A DNA stretch of 64,000 bases from Moniliella sp. 'wahieum' (GCA_003971905.1 RSEE01000025.1:124001-188000), one strand, 5' to 3'; counted from the stretch's first letter, positions 27,233 through 39,533 are shown. Program-made: numbers and translations. The notes: generated by a model not told the origin, from the letters alone.

Positions 27233-30200
27233 GGCGGTAGCGATGGAGGGGTGGGGGGTACTAGGCTGGGTTGGGCACGTCTTCTTAAAGGGAATTGCCG
27301 GTATAGGCCGTCTATTCCTCTGGGGAGACGCAACGCAGCGACTGGCATATGTGCACGGGGGATTAATTGCTGACGTGCTGGGCGGTTATTGTAGTGCTGT
27401 AAATACACAGTGGTAGGGTGCCCCTACCTTGTGCTCCCCGCACTCGCAACACTTTCGCTCGCAGTCTAGCAAAGAGCCATCATGCATCATACATCCAGCG
27501 CCACCCGTAATCATACGCGCCCATCCAGGCCAGTCTGCTTTAGCGTGCAAAAAGGCCTTCCCCAACATACTACAAGCTAATTATCCCGGGGTTAAAGGCG
27601 GTTAGCGGTTGCCGGATTCCGATTTCCCCCACAACCCGCACTTTATGGGTGGTTCTAAGTAGCTGCGCGGGCAACGACTTCTTTGATCATCGATCATATC
27701 GGTGTATGAGATCCCGCTTGTCTCAGCGAGCGGTTAACGCCGCCGCCACACCGTCCTCTCGCCGACCCCACAGAGAGAGAACATTAAGATCACAGAGGGC
27801 GTGGGTGGGAGGGGTTAACGTTTATAACGTTTAACGTTTAACGCGGTACCATGTTTAACGATTGTATCTTGCTTTGATATTCGCTTGTCAGATGGGGGTT
27901 AGCCTATCGCAGTACTCAGCGCCCTAACATACATCAGCCATTATCGAGTGTGCAGCCAAACATCAGCATCATCTGAGAACGCGGTACCCCACAAAACAGA
28001 GGGTGCACAGAGCACTTGTTGCTCTTATGTCTGCTTGTTGGGGCGAGACGCATGTTCTACCGCTGAACGCCCCATTTGCAGGATAGTGAAAAAGTTGGAG
28101 CCGAGAAATAACAAAATGTGCGAGGAATATGTCGAACGTGCCGAAGAAGGGCTCTAGATCTAAAAAAGGACAAGTCGGCCACCCACACTTGAAAGGGAAC
28201 ATGCTCTATTTAGACTAGAGCAATACAACGGGGAGTTGATGGATTAATTGTTTCGGCGAGCCATTCTCGGTCTATTACGGTAGATAATCGGGCAAGGGAG
28301 AAATGTGAGCTTGCGGGCTCGGTCAGCCCCGTGACAGTAGTATGGAAACGGTCATTTAGTGAAGTTCACAAGTACATTCAAGACAGAGAGAGGTGGAGAC
28401 ACCAATAACCCAGGGTTTACCGCTTACGTGCAGGGACTACAATAGGGAAAGAAAACGCGGTAGAGGGGGAGAAGCGGGAGAAAGGCAAGCGATTAGGGGG
28501 ACTATGGATCTACTAGGAGAGACTGTTCGAAAGTCCGGCAGGGGCAACGGTAAACCCGGGGGGAAAGACGAGTTGAATCCCAAATTAGGAACGCGATGCG
28601 ATGTGTGAGAAGCAAAGACAAACGGACACCAAGTGGCGACTACGCTGTACTAAAGAACACTGCGCCAATGACGGTATTATAGTATAGGTGGTCGAAAGCC
28701 ACCCCGGCCACCGGGCATGGTACGATCCCTCCACGCCTGTGCCTAGGTTGGGGTTTTATGAGAGCAATTAAAGGGAGCGAGCACTGGGGATGGGGTCGGA
28801 AACGGGAGGGGCTAAGTCCGGAGAAGGCGGAATCCAGGTCTCGGGACGTATCACCGATTGACTGAACTCCCTCCAATTCCCAATTCTGCATCCCGTGTAT
28901 CTCGCTCTTCCTTCTCCCGTCTGCTTCTGTCGCCTGACCGATGCCTCTTGTTTTCTCCCACGAACGAGCTTACCATTTCCCCCGTCTGTGACAGGACCTT
29001 CAATGGTATCCATCGTCTAGCCCCGATTGTTACAGCGAGGGGCAAAAGGGTGGGGAGCGTATTTATATACGCTAGCTAACACAACCGTACTCGCCGGTTC
29101 TCAGTGTTTTCGTTCGTGACATCGCAGTATTAATTAAACCAACAACACCTACAGAGGGACATGAACCACAGCCAGTCACCACCGGCCCTAGCGGAGTTAT
29201 AGGGAAGGCAGACGCTACAAAACAGCCGAGCTTTTAGGCCTGAGGAGGGACACAGTGAAAGGACTGAAAGGGACATATTTTGGCCAAACGTGCGAACCAC
29301 AAGATGTGGCTCAACGTATACTTCCGCAGGCTCTGTGTTCAACACATTCTGATGCAGTTCATGAGAGAGTGTCACTAGTCATGGAGACGGAGGTATCTGC
29401 TGTTATATTCGAAAAATGTTGGAGAAACTTGTCAAGTATTGAAGGGCACCCGTTGCGTCTCACACCAACGTTGACAGCCACATCGACGCCAGACCAACAT
29501 GTGTTTGTCCCCGGGATGACGGTTACTTGCCAAGGCCGGTGTGCAAAGACAAAGAACCGCAGCAACGCGGTAACACACTCCTGGGACTGTGCTCCAACCG
29601 TGGGGGAATGTGTGTCGCAACGGTGGGCAGCTGCCTATGGCCGCCTCGAAATCGTCGCTGGGATCCATGCAATGGTTTAAGAGGGGGATGGCTGGAGTGT
29701 GCACGTGACTCAGATGCTGCTGCGCTCGGCTGCGGAGCGTGACGCTGACGCTGAGCGCCTGCGCAGCCTGATGCTGAGCCGCAGGGTGCTGGTGCAGATG
29801 ATGGCTCGGCCGGGGCGCTCGTAGGCGAAACACTGCAGAGTTGCCGGGTGGCCAGGTGGTTGGCCCGGCTGGCGCCTGCTGGCGCCTGTCAAACCCTGGC
29901 GGCTCATTAAACGTTTAAACGAGGGTTGAATTGGATCGTGGTTCCTGATGCATGATGCACCCTGGAAGCTTATTTCTAGCAGGCGGGGGGCATTGATGGT
30001 GCTGCTGCAGCGCATGGGGGCGGCATGCGGCAGGTGCAGCAGGGCGGCGTACTCTGGCGCACTGCGGGCGGCATGCAGGGTGGGGTGGGTTGCTACCATG
30101 CAGCGTGCCACTTGCCACATTCCGCCGTCCTGTCAGGCACAGCGCCAGCGCAGCGCCTTCTTCTGATTTGCAGCCCTCCACCACGCCAAAACTGAGCAAG

Positions 30201-30250
30201 CCTCCTGCCCTCCCTCCCCCACCATCTCGGCTCCCGTCACCCCCGCCCCC
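27233..30250. other. Gene-poor 3 kb region with short palindromic repeats
   Basis: The first few hundred bases are the monooxygenase promoter. Positions 27816-27858 contain four or five copies of a GTTTAACG-like unit, and a related TTAAACGTTTAAACG palindrome sits at 29906-29922. I tested the longer frames (for example 29255-29680) and find no domain, no codon-like pattern and no intron structure. Positions 29980-30130 are GC-rich with CATGCAG repeats and lead into the next gene. No transposon terminal repeats or target duplications are visible. Confidence 0.4.
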
Positions 30251-32139
30251 ATGTCGGCGCGCCCGCTCGCCCACCTCTTCCGCGCCCGCCCGTCGCCGTC
30301 GCCGCCCAGCAGCCCAGACGCCTGGTACGCTCCCCTTTCGCTCGCCGCCAATCTCCATTTTCCATCATTCTGACGCTGATCCTGCCCTCCTCCCTCGCCT
30401 GCAGTCCCTCGCTCTCTCCTTCCCACCTTTCCCACCAGCATCGTCGTCCAGCTGGGGCTGTGGCGTCTGCTTACCTCTATGCTCGTGCCGAGGACTCCTC
30501 TCCTGCAGGCGGACAAGACCAGGCCCAGTCCTCTAACCAGGGCCAGCAATCAACTGCTCAAACTTCAGATGCCCAGTCCTCAACGGCCAAGACCTCAAAC
30601 TCTCCCTCCTCCCAACCCATCCTCAGCTGCTGACAGTCCCACTTCAGCGTCTACCCCAGCTCAAAGCACGCACAGCGCCCCGACGACGTCGGATCAACAC
30701 ACAGCGTCCAACCCACCTCAGCCGGTAGCAATGGCAGTGGAAAGGCAGCAGCAGCAATGGCAATGGCAACCCTGGTACCACAACCAGGTGATCACTCCAC
30801 TGCCCATCCACCACCAGCGACGCCATGCCCCAGGTTCTTCCAGTCAGGCAAGCACACCTACCTCACCTGCCCAAAACTCGCAGCCGACGACCCAGGGGGA
30901 CACCCCCACTGTCAGACGACGGTGGTGGGTGTGACCTCGTCGGCTGGCACGGCCTCACTCCATCACAGTCTGGCGGGGTGGAGACGACAGTGATTGAGTC
31001 AACGCAAACGGCCCTTGTGAGCGGCTCGCAGTATCGTCGAACGGGGCTCAGAGTACAGCGACACCTGTGTTGAGAGTACAAGTAAGCCCGGGAGCCACCC
31101 CACAGCCGCTACCTTCCTTTCCAGCTCCTTCAGTCTTTACACCTCGGACATTACCAGTGATGGATAGTGAGGCAGATTACGGGGACCAAGGTGGTCGTCG
31201 TCACTGCTACCTCGACAGGATACGTCGGGGCAAGAAAAGTGGTCCCAATGGGGGCCTGATTGGCGGTGCAGTTGGTGGAGTGGTCGGCGGTGTGGCAGCA
31301 TTGACACTGCTGCTGTTATTGCTCCTTTGTTGCGTCGGCGCAAGTCTCGCACGGGCTCGGCGTACTTTTGTGCTTCGGCAAGCGCCGTTGTATGGAGACA
31401 AAGCCGACTTGAACCCGGTGCCGGGGTCAACTGGCCCTCCTTCGACCCTGGACGGGAAGACGCCCATGAGATGACCAACGCCGCTTTGCCCAACCTTTAC
31501 GCCGACGAGGATGACCTGGCGGATGGCGCGGGGGGTGCGATGGGCCCCTACCAAACGAAGGCGGGAACGAGGCGTTTGCGGATGGCGCGACGGCTACCAG
31601 CAATGGTGTCACGCCCAAGTTGGCTGGCGTGTCGGACCAGTCGCACTACCCCTGGCCACTCCAGATTACTCACACTTGGACCCGCCTGAACTCCGGGAGC
31701 AGAGGCCCAGAGGCTGCCGCGGTCGCAGCAGCCGCTACGGCTGCATCCCAGTCGGCCGGGCATTCGAGCCACCAGAACACGCTGAGTGGGAGCGCCCTAC
31801 GCGTACCCTTACTCTGATGTGGTCGGTTATTATCCTACGGGCTCCTCGGCGACTGGCCCGGCCACTCTCTCCTCCCCCATTCCAACAACAGGACCTAGTG
31901 AATTGCGTGCTCTTCTCCGGCTCGACCAAGCCTCTCAACCAGGGCAGGATGCAGCCAACCTTTATGCCCATCCGGAACATGGATATGAAGGCGCCATCTC
32001 TCGCCGCCCTATGGCATGACCTATTCCTTCAACAATGTCCTGGAGCTGGGCGGGACCTGCAGCCGTCGCCCAACTTGTCTTCCCAGAGGCAGGATCGGAC
32101 CAGGAGGAGCATACGCCCCTGGTCGTGTCCAACCCCTAA
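30251..32139 (+). CDS. Single-pass membrane protein with Ser/Thr-rich ectodomain (possible wall sensor)
   Basis: Architecture rather than homology: a Ser/Gln/Thr-rich ectodomain (ARAEDSSPAGGQDQAQSSNQ, SDAQSSTAKTSNSPSSQ, about 30480-30620), further Ser/Thr-rich sequence to about 31240, then GGLIGGAVGGVVGGVAALTL and LLLLLLCC (about 31252-31331), a glycine-zipper transmembrane helix followed by a basic RRRKSRTG stop-transfer patch. The cytosolic tail contains ALPNLYADEDDLADG, PYAYPYSDVVGYYP and EHTPLVVSNP, ending at 32139. This layout is that of fungal WSC/Mid2-like wall-stress sensors and other mucin-like surface proteins. No WSC cysteine domain is seen. The start at 30251 (MSARPLAHLFRARP) is uncertain; an intron with a CTGCAG acceptor may lie at about 30330-30410. 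Frame changes are common. Confidence 0.45.
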
Positions 32140-33036
32140 CTTAGAGCCATATCGCTCTCCTCATCTTCGTATCTTGCAAAATGCTGTCCGTGTGCTCTAC
32201 CGTTATTGGTTTTTGGTTACGGGTTTTGGGATGTGGGTCGCCGGTTAGCGTCTCCTCATTACCTCTCTTTTCGGATTACTTTCCACATTCTTTCATCATG
32301 GGGTTCTTCATCCCCAACAGACATTCTCTTCTGCATATCCTTCCCTCTCTGTGCTCTGTCGCTCCCCCTTCTTTCTTGCCCCCTCTGCGTTTCTTCTCCC
32401 TTTTCGCATGAACATATACCGAGAGAAACGAAGCAACCTATGGGTCTATCGTCTTTTTGACGCACGCTGTTCACTCAGCAGCGTATAATCCACAGCAGCG
32501 TATATCCATTCCTGTCACGGGGATCGTTAAGGTCATTCCAGCAACATTGCTCCCACTACTTTGGGTTGTGTGTGGGTCTGAACCACAGGCCGGGGAGGGA
32601 GGTGGTGGGAGTGCCGGTTGTGGTGCTCCTAGCGGCACGTGTGCCGTGGGGTGGCAATCAGACTGCCGGGATCTTGCAGACGGACCAGGGCGAGCGTAAC
32701 CCTACTGCGCACGCCGTAGTGGCGCCATGCCACACGTCCTGTGACATGTCAGCTGTCATGCATGCCATGCGGCACGCACCACGGCAGTGTGAAGCAAGCG
32801 CCGGGGGCGGTGGGGCGGAGGAGACGCAGAGTCTGCCGTGTCGATCTCAGTTTCAGGCGTCACCCTCCAGTCACCCTTCGCCATCGCTGTCGCCCCACCG
32901 GCCACGCTCCCTCTGCGCCTCCTCCACTTCTGCCTCCTCCTCTCCACCTCCCTTCCCTGACCTTCCTCTCCTTCCTTCCTCTCCTCTCCTCTCCTCTCCC
33001 TCCCCTCCGTCCCTCTTCTGGCGCGGCGGCATAGCC
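32140..33036. promoter_or_regulatory. Spacer and BCK1 promoter
   Basis: T-rich 3' flank occupies 32140-32410. Positions 32735-32775 hold CATGCATGCCATGCGGCA-type palindromic text. A long CT tract at 32925-33015 (CTTCCTTCCTCTCCTCTCCT) directly precedes the BCK1 ATG, the usual fungal CT-box leader. An in-frame upstream ATG at 32566 exists, but the text between is not protein-like. Confidence 0.45.
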
Positions 33037-36000
33037 ATGGAACTGCCTCAGGGCGACGTTCGCACCTGGGGTCATGACGCGGTGCGTGCCTGGCTCGTCG
33101 CCCTCAGCCTCGGCTCCTATGCCCCCCTCTTTGCACACCACGACATCACCGGCGACGTTCTCTGTGACGTGACCCGCTCGGCGCTCCGTGCGATGGGCGT
33201 GGCGCGCGTGGGCGACGAGCTGCGTCTTGCCGCCGCCATCAATGCCCTGCGCCAACGTCCCTACCAACGCCCCTCTGCAGCCCCAGCTCTGGCAGCAGCG
33301 CCCACCTCAGCGTCCGCACCCGCCCTGACACCCACGCTCGCACCGTCTACTCCCTCTCGCCCCCACGCGTACCCCACCCCTCCACACGCCACCACCCTCC
33401 TTTCCGATTCCGACAGCGCTGCACTTCACTTCCAGCCGCAATGGGACGACACGATTGAAGTATTGGCGCCCGATATGCCGTGGCCGGCGCCCCATCCATC
33501 CTTCAGCCAATCATCGCACAGTATCAGGAGCCACTGCGTCCGTCTCCCACAGCCCTGAAGTCCACGATCCCTTGGCACCCTCCGTTTCAGACCTCGGCCG
33601 GGCCCGGACCCCTTCGACACCTGCGTCTTCGGTTCCAGGAAGCCCGGCCGCTACACCCGGTGATACCCTTGCCCCCTTGACTCGGCGGGATCGGGTGCCT
33701 ACTCCTCCAAAAATGCCTCCACCGGACTCAGTGGCAGGCGCCTTGGTTCCCGCCCTCCCCCACTCCACCTGAATGAAAACGTCGTTCCGTCTGCCTCTGA
33801 CCCCTGATCATCTCACACCACCGCTCTCGCCGACGCCATCATGCCCACACTGATAGCAGTGCCTCTTCGGGCGGAAGTGCTTCGGGGCCGAGCTTCATCG
33901 CCTCGCTGCGTTCCTCTAGTTACCCCTTAGCGCGACGGACACGCTCTCACTCTACACTTGGCTCCGTTACAAACACGATTGTCATGCAACTCATCCCCTG
34001 TTTCCCGCCCTGGTACAACCGCCGCAACTGGTGCAGGAACTCCTACCTCGTCCACTGGGACCCCGTTGCGCCACCCCTACCCCGCTTCAGCCGGTAGCTC
34101 CTCGCGCCCTGGATCGGCGCTGGGCTCTCAGCCATTGGCCTGCCCCGTGCCACCGCAACTGCGGTACAGCCACTCGCCACCCTCTTCCTCCACTCCGCTT
34201 TCGGGGCAGCTACAGCAGGCCCAGCAGCTTTACCACGGACTCAATCCTCCCTATCCCCCACAGCAACAGCCGGCAACCATCTCTAATGACTTGCCCCACA
34301 CCCCCACTTCGGCCCAGACTCCATTTTTTGCCCCCGGTATGGATGCCATGGAACGTCCGCCCTTATCATCGGGCTACGTCTTACGGACGTACCAGCCCCG
34401 CAAACTTCGTTCAACTTCGTCTTCGTCCCAAAATCCGACCCTCGAGGATCTACAACGTCGAACCATGAAATTTGTCTCGGCCGATGGGGCGAGTCGGATG
34501 GTAAATGTGTCAGATTGTCGAGATGCGGCGGAGGTTTTGGGCGCGCGTGCTGCGCAAGTTTGGTGTGCCCGCGCATGGGAATGGGTATCTAGTGCCTTCC
34601 CCGCCTCGGACAATGGCCGAGGAGGAGCACCGGGACCAGCTTTGGCGTTTGGCTGCCCCTATGGTCGACGGGGAAACACGGCTGCTAGAAGCGGACGAGT
34701 TACTGCAGCTGTGCCAAAACGCACCTGTCAACGATCGGGCGCGGGGGTTGTTGCTTGTCTGTCTCACTTCGCCCTCTGGTTCGGCAAGCACACCCTCCAT
34801 CTCGGCTTTGCTTCCTCCGCCTCGAGCGGACTCGGTCGAGACGCTGGCCCTGCCCCATGCACAGGACGAGGCCCTGGTGCACTTCCCTCGTACTCGCAGC
34901 CCACAACCCGAGTTGTCGGATGCGGAAGTGTATCCCAGCCCGTCGCCTTCTCCACAGGGTTCGTATCTGGTACCTCCTGTTCTCCCTAGCCCAGGCGCTC
35001 AGAGTGAGTCCGACGAGTACGAATACGACCAAGGTGGGGCGCGGGTTGAACCGGGTCGTCGACCGCGCGGGATGAGCAAGTTGGAAGCCTTCTTTGGAGA
35101 GCGGACTTCGACGCTGTCGGCAACCCAGCAGTCCTCGGCATCTAAGGCTCGACTTCGACGAAAAAAGACACTCAACATTTTCGATATGACCCCCTCTTCT
35201 GCCTCTGTCAACGAATGTGGTACCCTCATCCTCCCCCACCCGTCCCCTATGCCGGCACCGGTGCCACGACACAAGAAAAAGCACTTCGCTGGCCAACGAC
35301 CTCCCTCTGAACTCATCTCATCTCACCTTGCCGACTATTTCCCAGCCACCGAAAAGCGCTTGCTGGAACGCACGGCTCGCCGAAGCTTGTACCGCAGCTC
35401 AATGGGGCGCGACCGACGCCTGGCTCCTACGGGGGAGGACACGGCAGAGGAAGGGGACACGTTCCCACTCCTTCCGCCCGTCGCTGCTCCGGCCGACGAC
35501 TGGGCGCAGCACTTGCTGACGCTGCGACGGGGAGCGAAACCAACTTGGCTTCCCTTTCCTCTGCCCCTTCCCAACGTCGTCCAGCCAGGTTGCGCACCCC
35601 CAGCTGGGATCCAACCCACCTCGGCAGTCACCTCTGCTATCGCAGCCAGTGTTATCCGAATCCGTCTCGCTCCCCATCATACCTTCCTTGCCCGCCTTGT
35701 CGCTGTCGTCTGGGAATGCCGTGCCGGCTGGCCAGGTGGTCGGCGAGTTGTGGGCACCTCACCCTCCACCACCCACCACCCACCACCTTCTGCATTTACC
35801 ACCGACCCTTTGACGCTGCAGACTGGGACAGCCATTTCCCGGTCCGGTTCGAGCGTGTCCCGTTCCACTGTCCGCCCTACCTCGTTCCTCTCCTCACACA
35901 GCGACGCAGCGTCGCTCCTGACCGTCGACGAAATCACTCTTGAGGTGGAGCAGCGGAGGGAACAAGGTCTGGATCTCAACGTGGATGCCACCCTAGATCT

Positions 36001-37657
36001 GGGCCGGAGCCTGGGACGCGGGCTTAGCGGTGACCGTCGTTCACTTCGTTCGGCTCGGTCGGTGCGCAGCACTAAGTCCAGCGTCCGTTCCTCGCGTTCG
36101 TCGCGCAGCAAGCGACGCGCGCGCACCCCCACCCTTTCTCCCCGTCCAAATCGTCCAAATCGTCCAAATCGTCCAAATCGTCCAAATCAGGGGAAGAGGA
36201 GAGCACGGGCACGGCCGCTGCCGTGGTGGAGTCCTGTCGGATGAGTCCGCGAGCAAGGAAGCCAGTTCCAGTACATTCCGTACCAGCGCCCTTCTCGACA
36301 CGACCGAGGAGGAGAGCGAGGACGCGGAGACCCATGACGAAGGTGCCTACCGAGATGCCGAGGCAGACGCCGACGGGGAAGGCGAAGGAGAGGAGGAAGC
36401 GGACGAGTTCAATCTGGACGACTTGTCCGACGATTCGCAAGAAGGTACGTGCGCCCCCACCTTCCCCCTCCCCCTCTGATCTCTGCTCCCGCAATGAAAA
36501 AAGTGAACTGACTGTGAGTGTAGGTGAACCCAATGGCCGGGTTGCGCTGGCTCAAGGGGGCGTTGATCGGGGCCGGCTCGTTTGGCAATGTGTTTTTGGG
36601 TATGAACGAACGGACCGGGGCGATTATGGCGGTGAAGCAAGTGGAGCTTCCGCCCGGGTATGGCAGTCAAAATGACTTGTCCGCGGCGGGAGGGCAGAGC
36701 GCGATGGTGCCTTCCCGCAAGGTGGGGCAGCTGCGTGCGTTGGAGCGAGAAATCGAGCTGCTCAAGACGCTCAAGCACCCTCATATTGTCCAGTACCTCG
36801 ATTCCTATGCCGACGACACCCACCTCAACATTTTCCTCGAGTATGTGCCGGGCGGGTCGGTGGCCGCATGGTGTCCGAGTATGGCGCGTTTACCGAGCGC
36901 CTCGCCCGTCGATTCATCCGTCAAATCCTCGAGGGCCTTAAATTCCTCCACGAGCGCGCCATTGTCCATCGCGACATCAAGGGTGCCAACATCCTCGTCG
37001 ACACTGCCAGCACGGTCAAAATTTCCGACTTTGGCATCTCGAAAAAAGTCGAGTCGGTCGTGTCGGGGGTGCCCGAGGACGGAGAATCTGGGCGCAGGCG
37101 CAAGACCAACAACCGTGCCTCTTTGCAAGGCAGCGTGTTTTGGATGGCGCCCGAGGTAGTCAAACAAACGTCCTACACATCCAAGGCCGATATTTGGTCC
37201 CTTGGGTGCTTGCTGGTCGAGATGTTGACGGGAACGCATCCGTGGGCCAGCCTGAACCAGATGCAGGCGCTGTTCAAAATTGGTTCGGGCGGGGCGCACC
37301 CCGGAATCCCTGATCATGCTTCGGCCCAAGCCTCGCAGTTTCTTCAGGCTACGTTTGAGTTGGACCATCGGGCGCGCCCCACTGCCGCCATGCTGCTGGA
37401 GCATCCTTTTGTCGCTAGTTCGTCCTCCAACAGCACAAACCACCCGCCCGCCCGGTTCCCGACCCTCCCCGACCCCCACGCCAATGGGTCAAGGCCAACA
37501 AACAGCGGGTTCGGAAGAGCGCGGGACTGCGCCAACGGCTGGAACGAGGTAACCTTTCTTTCTTCTTTCTTTTTGCATCTTTCAAGACCCCCTCTCATCG
37601 ACCAAAGGCCTCGGAATCTCATCGAATTGACTGACAGCTGATGGGTTGGTTGGATAG
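33037..37657 (+). CDS. BCK1: MAP kinase kinase kinase, BCK1 type, with N-terminal SAM domain
   Basis: Upstream kinase of the cell-wall integrity MAPK cascade. The N-terminus is SAM-like: VRTWGHDAVRAWLVALSLGS to GVARVGDELRLAAAINALR (residues about 8-75). A Ser/Pro-rich linker leads to an RA-like region (MKFVSADGASRMVNVSDC, about 34465-34520), then GQRPPSELISSHLADYFP (about 35290-35345), a block typical of BCK1/Mkh1 MAPKKKs. An acidic stretch (about 36300-36440) precedes the kinase: LIGAGSFGNVFLG P-loop (about 36565), AVKQVEL lysine, IVHRDIKGANILV catalytic loop (about 36960), KISDFGISKKV (DFG), FWMAPEVVK (APE). An intron follows at about 36445-36521. A missing base at about 36865 splits the kinase into two frames. 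The last intron, 37549-37637, has a CTGAC branch point; the short last exon ends with TAG at 37657. A 9-bp unit is repeated five times at 36144-36188. Confidence 0.88.
36144..36188 (+). repeat. In-gene 9-bp tandem repeat (5 copies)
   Basis: Five perfect copies of GTCCAAATC lie inside the BCK1 linker. Depending on frame they encode repeated SSK or RPN tripeptides; the frame consistent with downstream text gives SSK repeats. Because the unit is a multiple of three, copy changes would not disturb the reading frame. Confidence 0.85.
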
Positions 37658-38691
37658 CTGGATTAGGGGGGGTCGTAAATGACGGCCATATGGTTTGGGA
37701 TGTTGGGTTGATAATGGAGAGAGCGATAGCTCTGAGATCTGACTGAAGGCATTGCTTGTGACGGGGACCATTACCTGAGATTATCGACCGCCACAGACTT
37801 TTTAGGGTTCCACACTTTATTCGTCTCAGCAGAGCAAGTTCCCTTCGATCTAGATAGAACTCTTTGGTACAGCCAAAGTGGTCTGTGTGCATCGGCTTTT
37901 TGGGCCCCTACTGAGGGTTATATCCGGCTTCGAATTACTTTGGCTTTGGTCGTAGACGCAAGGGGCACATCTGGGCACATGAGGGCTCTTGGTTGAGCGT
38001 CGGATTCCGGGCGTTAGTTTTTCCTGTTTCCTAATCTGCGTCTCGTCTTCGTTGCGGGGCTCTCTCTCTCCTCATGCTCTTCTCGTTCCTGGCTGAGGGG
38101 AGGAAGAACTGCTCATTATTGCTTAGGGCATTTCTTTTTGGTTGACTGCTCCCGTTCCTAGCGGAGGGTGAGGAACATTCCGGATACACTTTTGTTAGTC
38201 TTTTCTCAGATCATTTCGGAGGGCCAATGGCGTTGACGCTTAGGTTCGGAGGCTTCAGGCACGCTAGTTTTGCTCGTTTCGGCAGTCGCAACCTTGCCCC
38301 GCGGCCGCAGCCCAGATAAAAGACTCCACCTCGTCTCTGGCTCCATTCGGATCTGCTAATAGTGTTCAGGCTTGATCAATCGGGAGTGATCTCCCTCCTC
38401 CAGGGCAACGGGACCCCTAACTTGTGAGGATCGGTCTCCAGTCCGGGGTCCGCGCATAACACCTTGAAGTCTAGGTGGGTATGGGGATGGGGATGGGATG
38501 GTATGGATAAGAGGTGCTCCGGGTTACTGGATTGCCATGTCCTGCTCGGGCTCAATGTACGCACTAAGGCCCCCAGAATCCGTTTAGCGCATCGGACCAG
38601 CATGCAACCTGCATCAGCTAAGGACAAGCCAAGGGGAAAAAACAAGACAAAGACGTACATGTAGCGATGGGCACCAGCCGTGGTAGCTTGG
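37658..38691. other. Spacer downstream of BCK1
   Basis: About 1 kb between convergent genes. It is mixed in composition with no coding text. A minus-strand intron-like segment at 38618-38660 (GTACGTCTTT donor, TCCTTAG acceptor) follows the small inhibitor ORF and may carry that gene's last exon. Confidence 0.35.
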
Positions 38692-38871
38692 TCATAGCTG
38701 AGCCTGGGCGGCAGTCAGGCGAGCGGCAAAGCCGCGTAGGTAGCCCGAATCGATCGTTCGAATCACCTCGCCGCCCTGGGAGGCGGTGGATTGCAGTGCG
38801 TCCGCAATGGCCGAGGCCGGAGCATCGGTTTTGAAGACGATGAGGTATGCCTGCAGGGCAGCCTCGGACAT
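38692..38871 (-). CDS. Small peptidase inhibitor I9 / PBI2-like protein (59 residues)
   Basis: An ORF of 59 codons from ATG at 38871 to TGA at 38692-38694. YLIVFKTDAP near residue 9 matches the first strand of the I9 fold. QGGEVIRTIDSGYLRGF follows, then AARLTAAQAQL. This is the order of PBI2 (yeast proteinase B inhibitor 2), the Pleurotus serine protease inhibitors and subtilisin propeptides: strand, amphipathic helix, GG-turn, Y..GFAA strand. The usual last strand (a DVxYIExD-like end) is missing. After the stop, a GTACGTCTTT...TTAG intron-like segment (about 38620-38660) may lead to a further exon, so the annotated stop could itself be a frame error. Expected role: cytosolic or vacuolar inhibitor of a subtilisin-type protease. 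Confidence 0.6.
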   Translation of the reverse strand: MSEAALQAYLIVFKTDAPASAIADALQSTASQGGEVIRTIDSGYLRGFAARLTAAQAQL

Positions 38872-39533
38872 CTTCCAGGCAGCCTACTGAGATGGCGGGG
38901 CGAGAGCGGAGAGGGGCGACCAGAAGCCTGGTGGCGAGGGTTGGGTGTGGGAGTACGTTGGGCGTCAACGTTGTGCGTCGAGGGAGATGGTGGGGTTCCA
39001 GGGGGAGGAGGCGAGGCGGAACGACGGCTGGACGCCGGCCTTCCGCGGCTGGCGTTGCTTGTGTTCCGCTTGTCCCGCCTCCGCCCACAGAGGGTGTGCT
39101 ACGGTCATCGATCATCTATCAGCGCTATCGCGTACTACCAACGACGGGTATCATGAAACTGCATTGGCCTTGCGTCTTCCACTGTGGTAGCCACTATCAG
39201 TGTTTGCCGAGCGATGATCGATAGATACCCGCCCAAGCAACCAAGCAACTCGGGGCGACGATACAGGATGACGGCTGACCACTGGCCTTGTGCTGGAGCT
39301 ACCGGGGCGCAAAGCCAGCCAACGCCGATGGCTGATGGCTGAGCGCCTGAGCGCTGATGGGGGTAGAGTACGCAACTGACGTCAGCGCGTCAGCCATGCC
39401 TCGAAGCAACGCGTCAGCTAGGCCGCATTCCATATTCACTACCGAACTCAGTAACTCAATATCCACCGCATCCACCAAGCGCTTCGCCTCTCCCGCCTGT
39501 TTTCGCCTACTCTACGCTAGCCGAGAATGAAGA

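Noticed and set aside
29255-29680. 141-codon ORF in the 3 kb gene-poor region
   Set aside because: No recognisable motif, intron structure or codon pattern.
27233-30250. Degenerate transposon
   Set aside because: No terminal repeats, transposase or reverse-transcriptase text could be found in any frame.
32566-33036. In-frame ATG upstream of BCK1
   Set aside because: The intervening sequence is a CT-rich leader with no domain; the SAM-like domain starts just after 33037.
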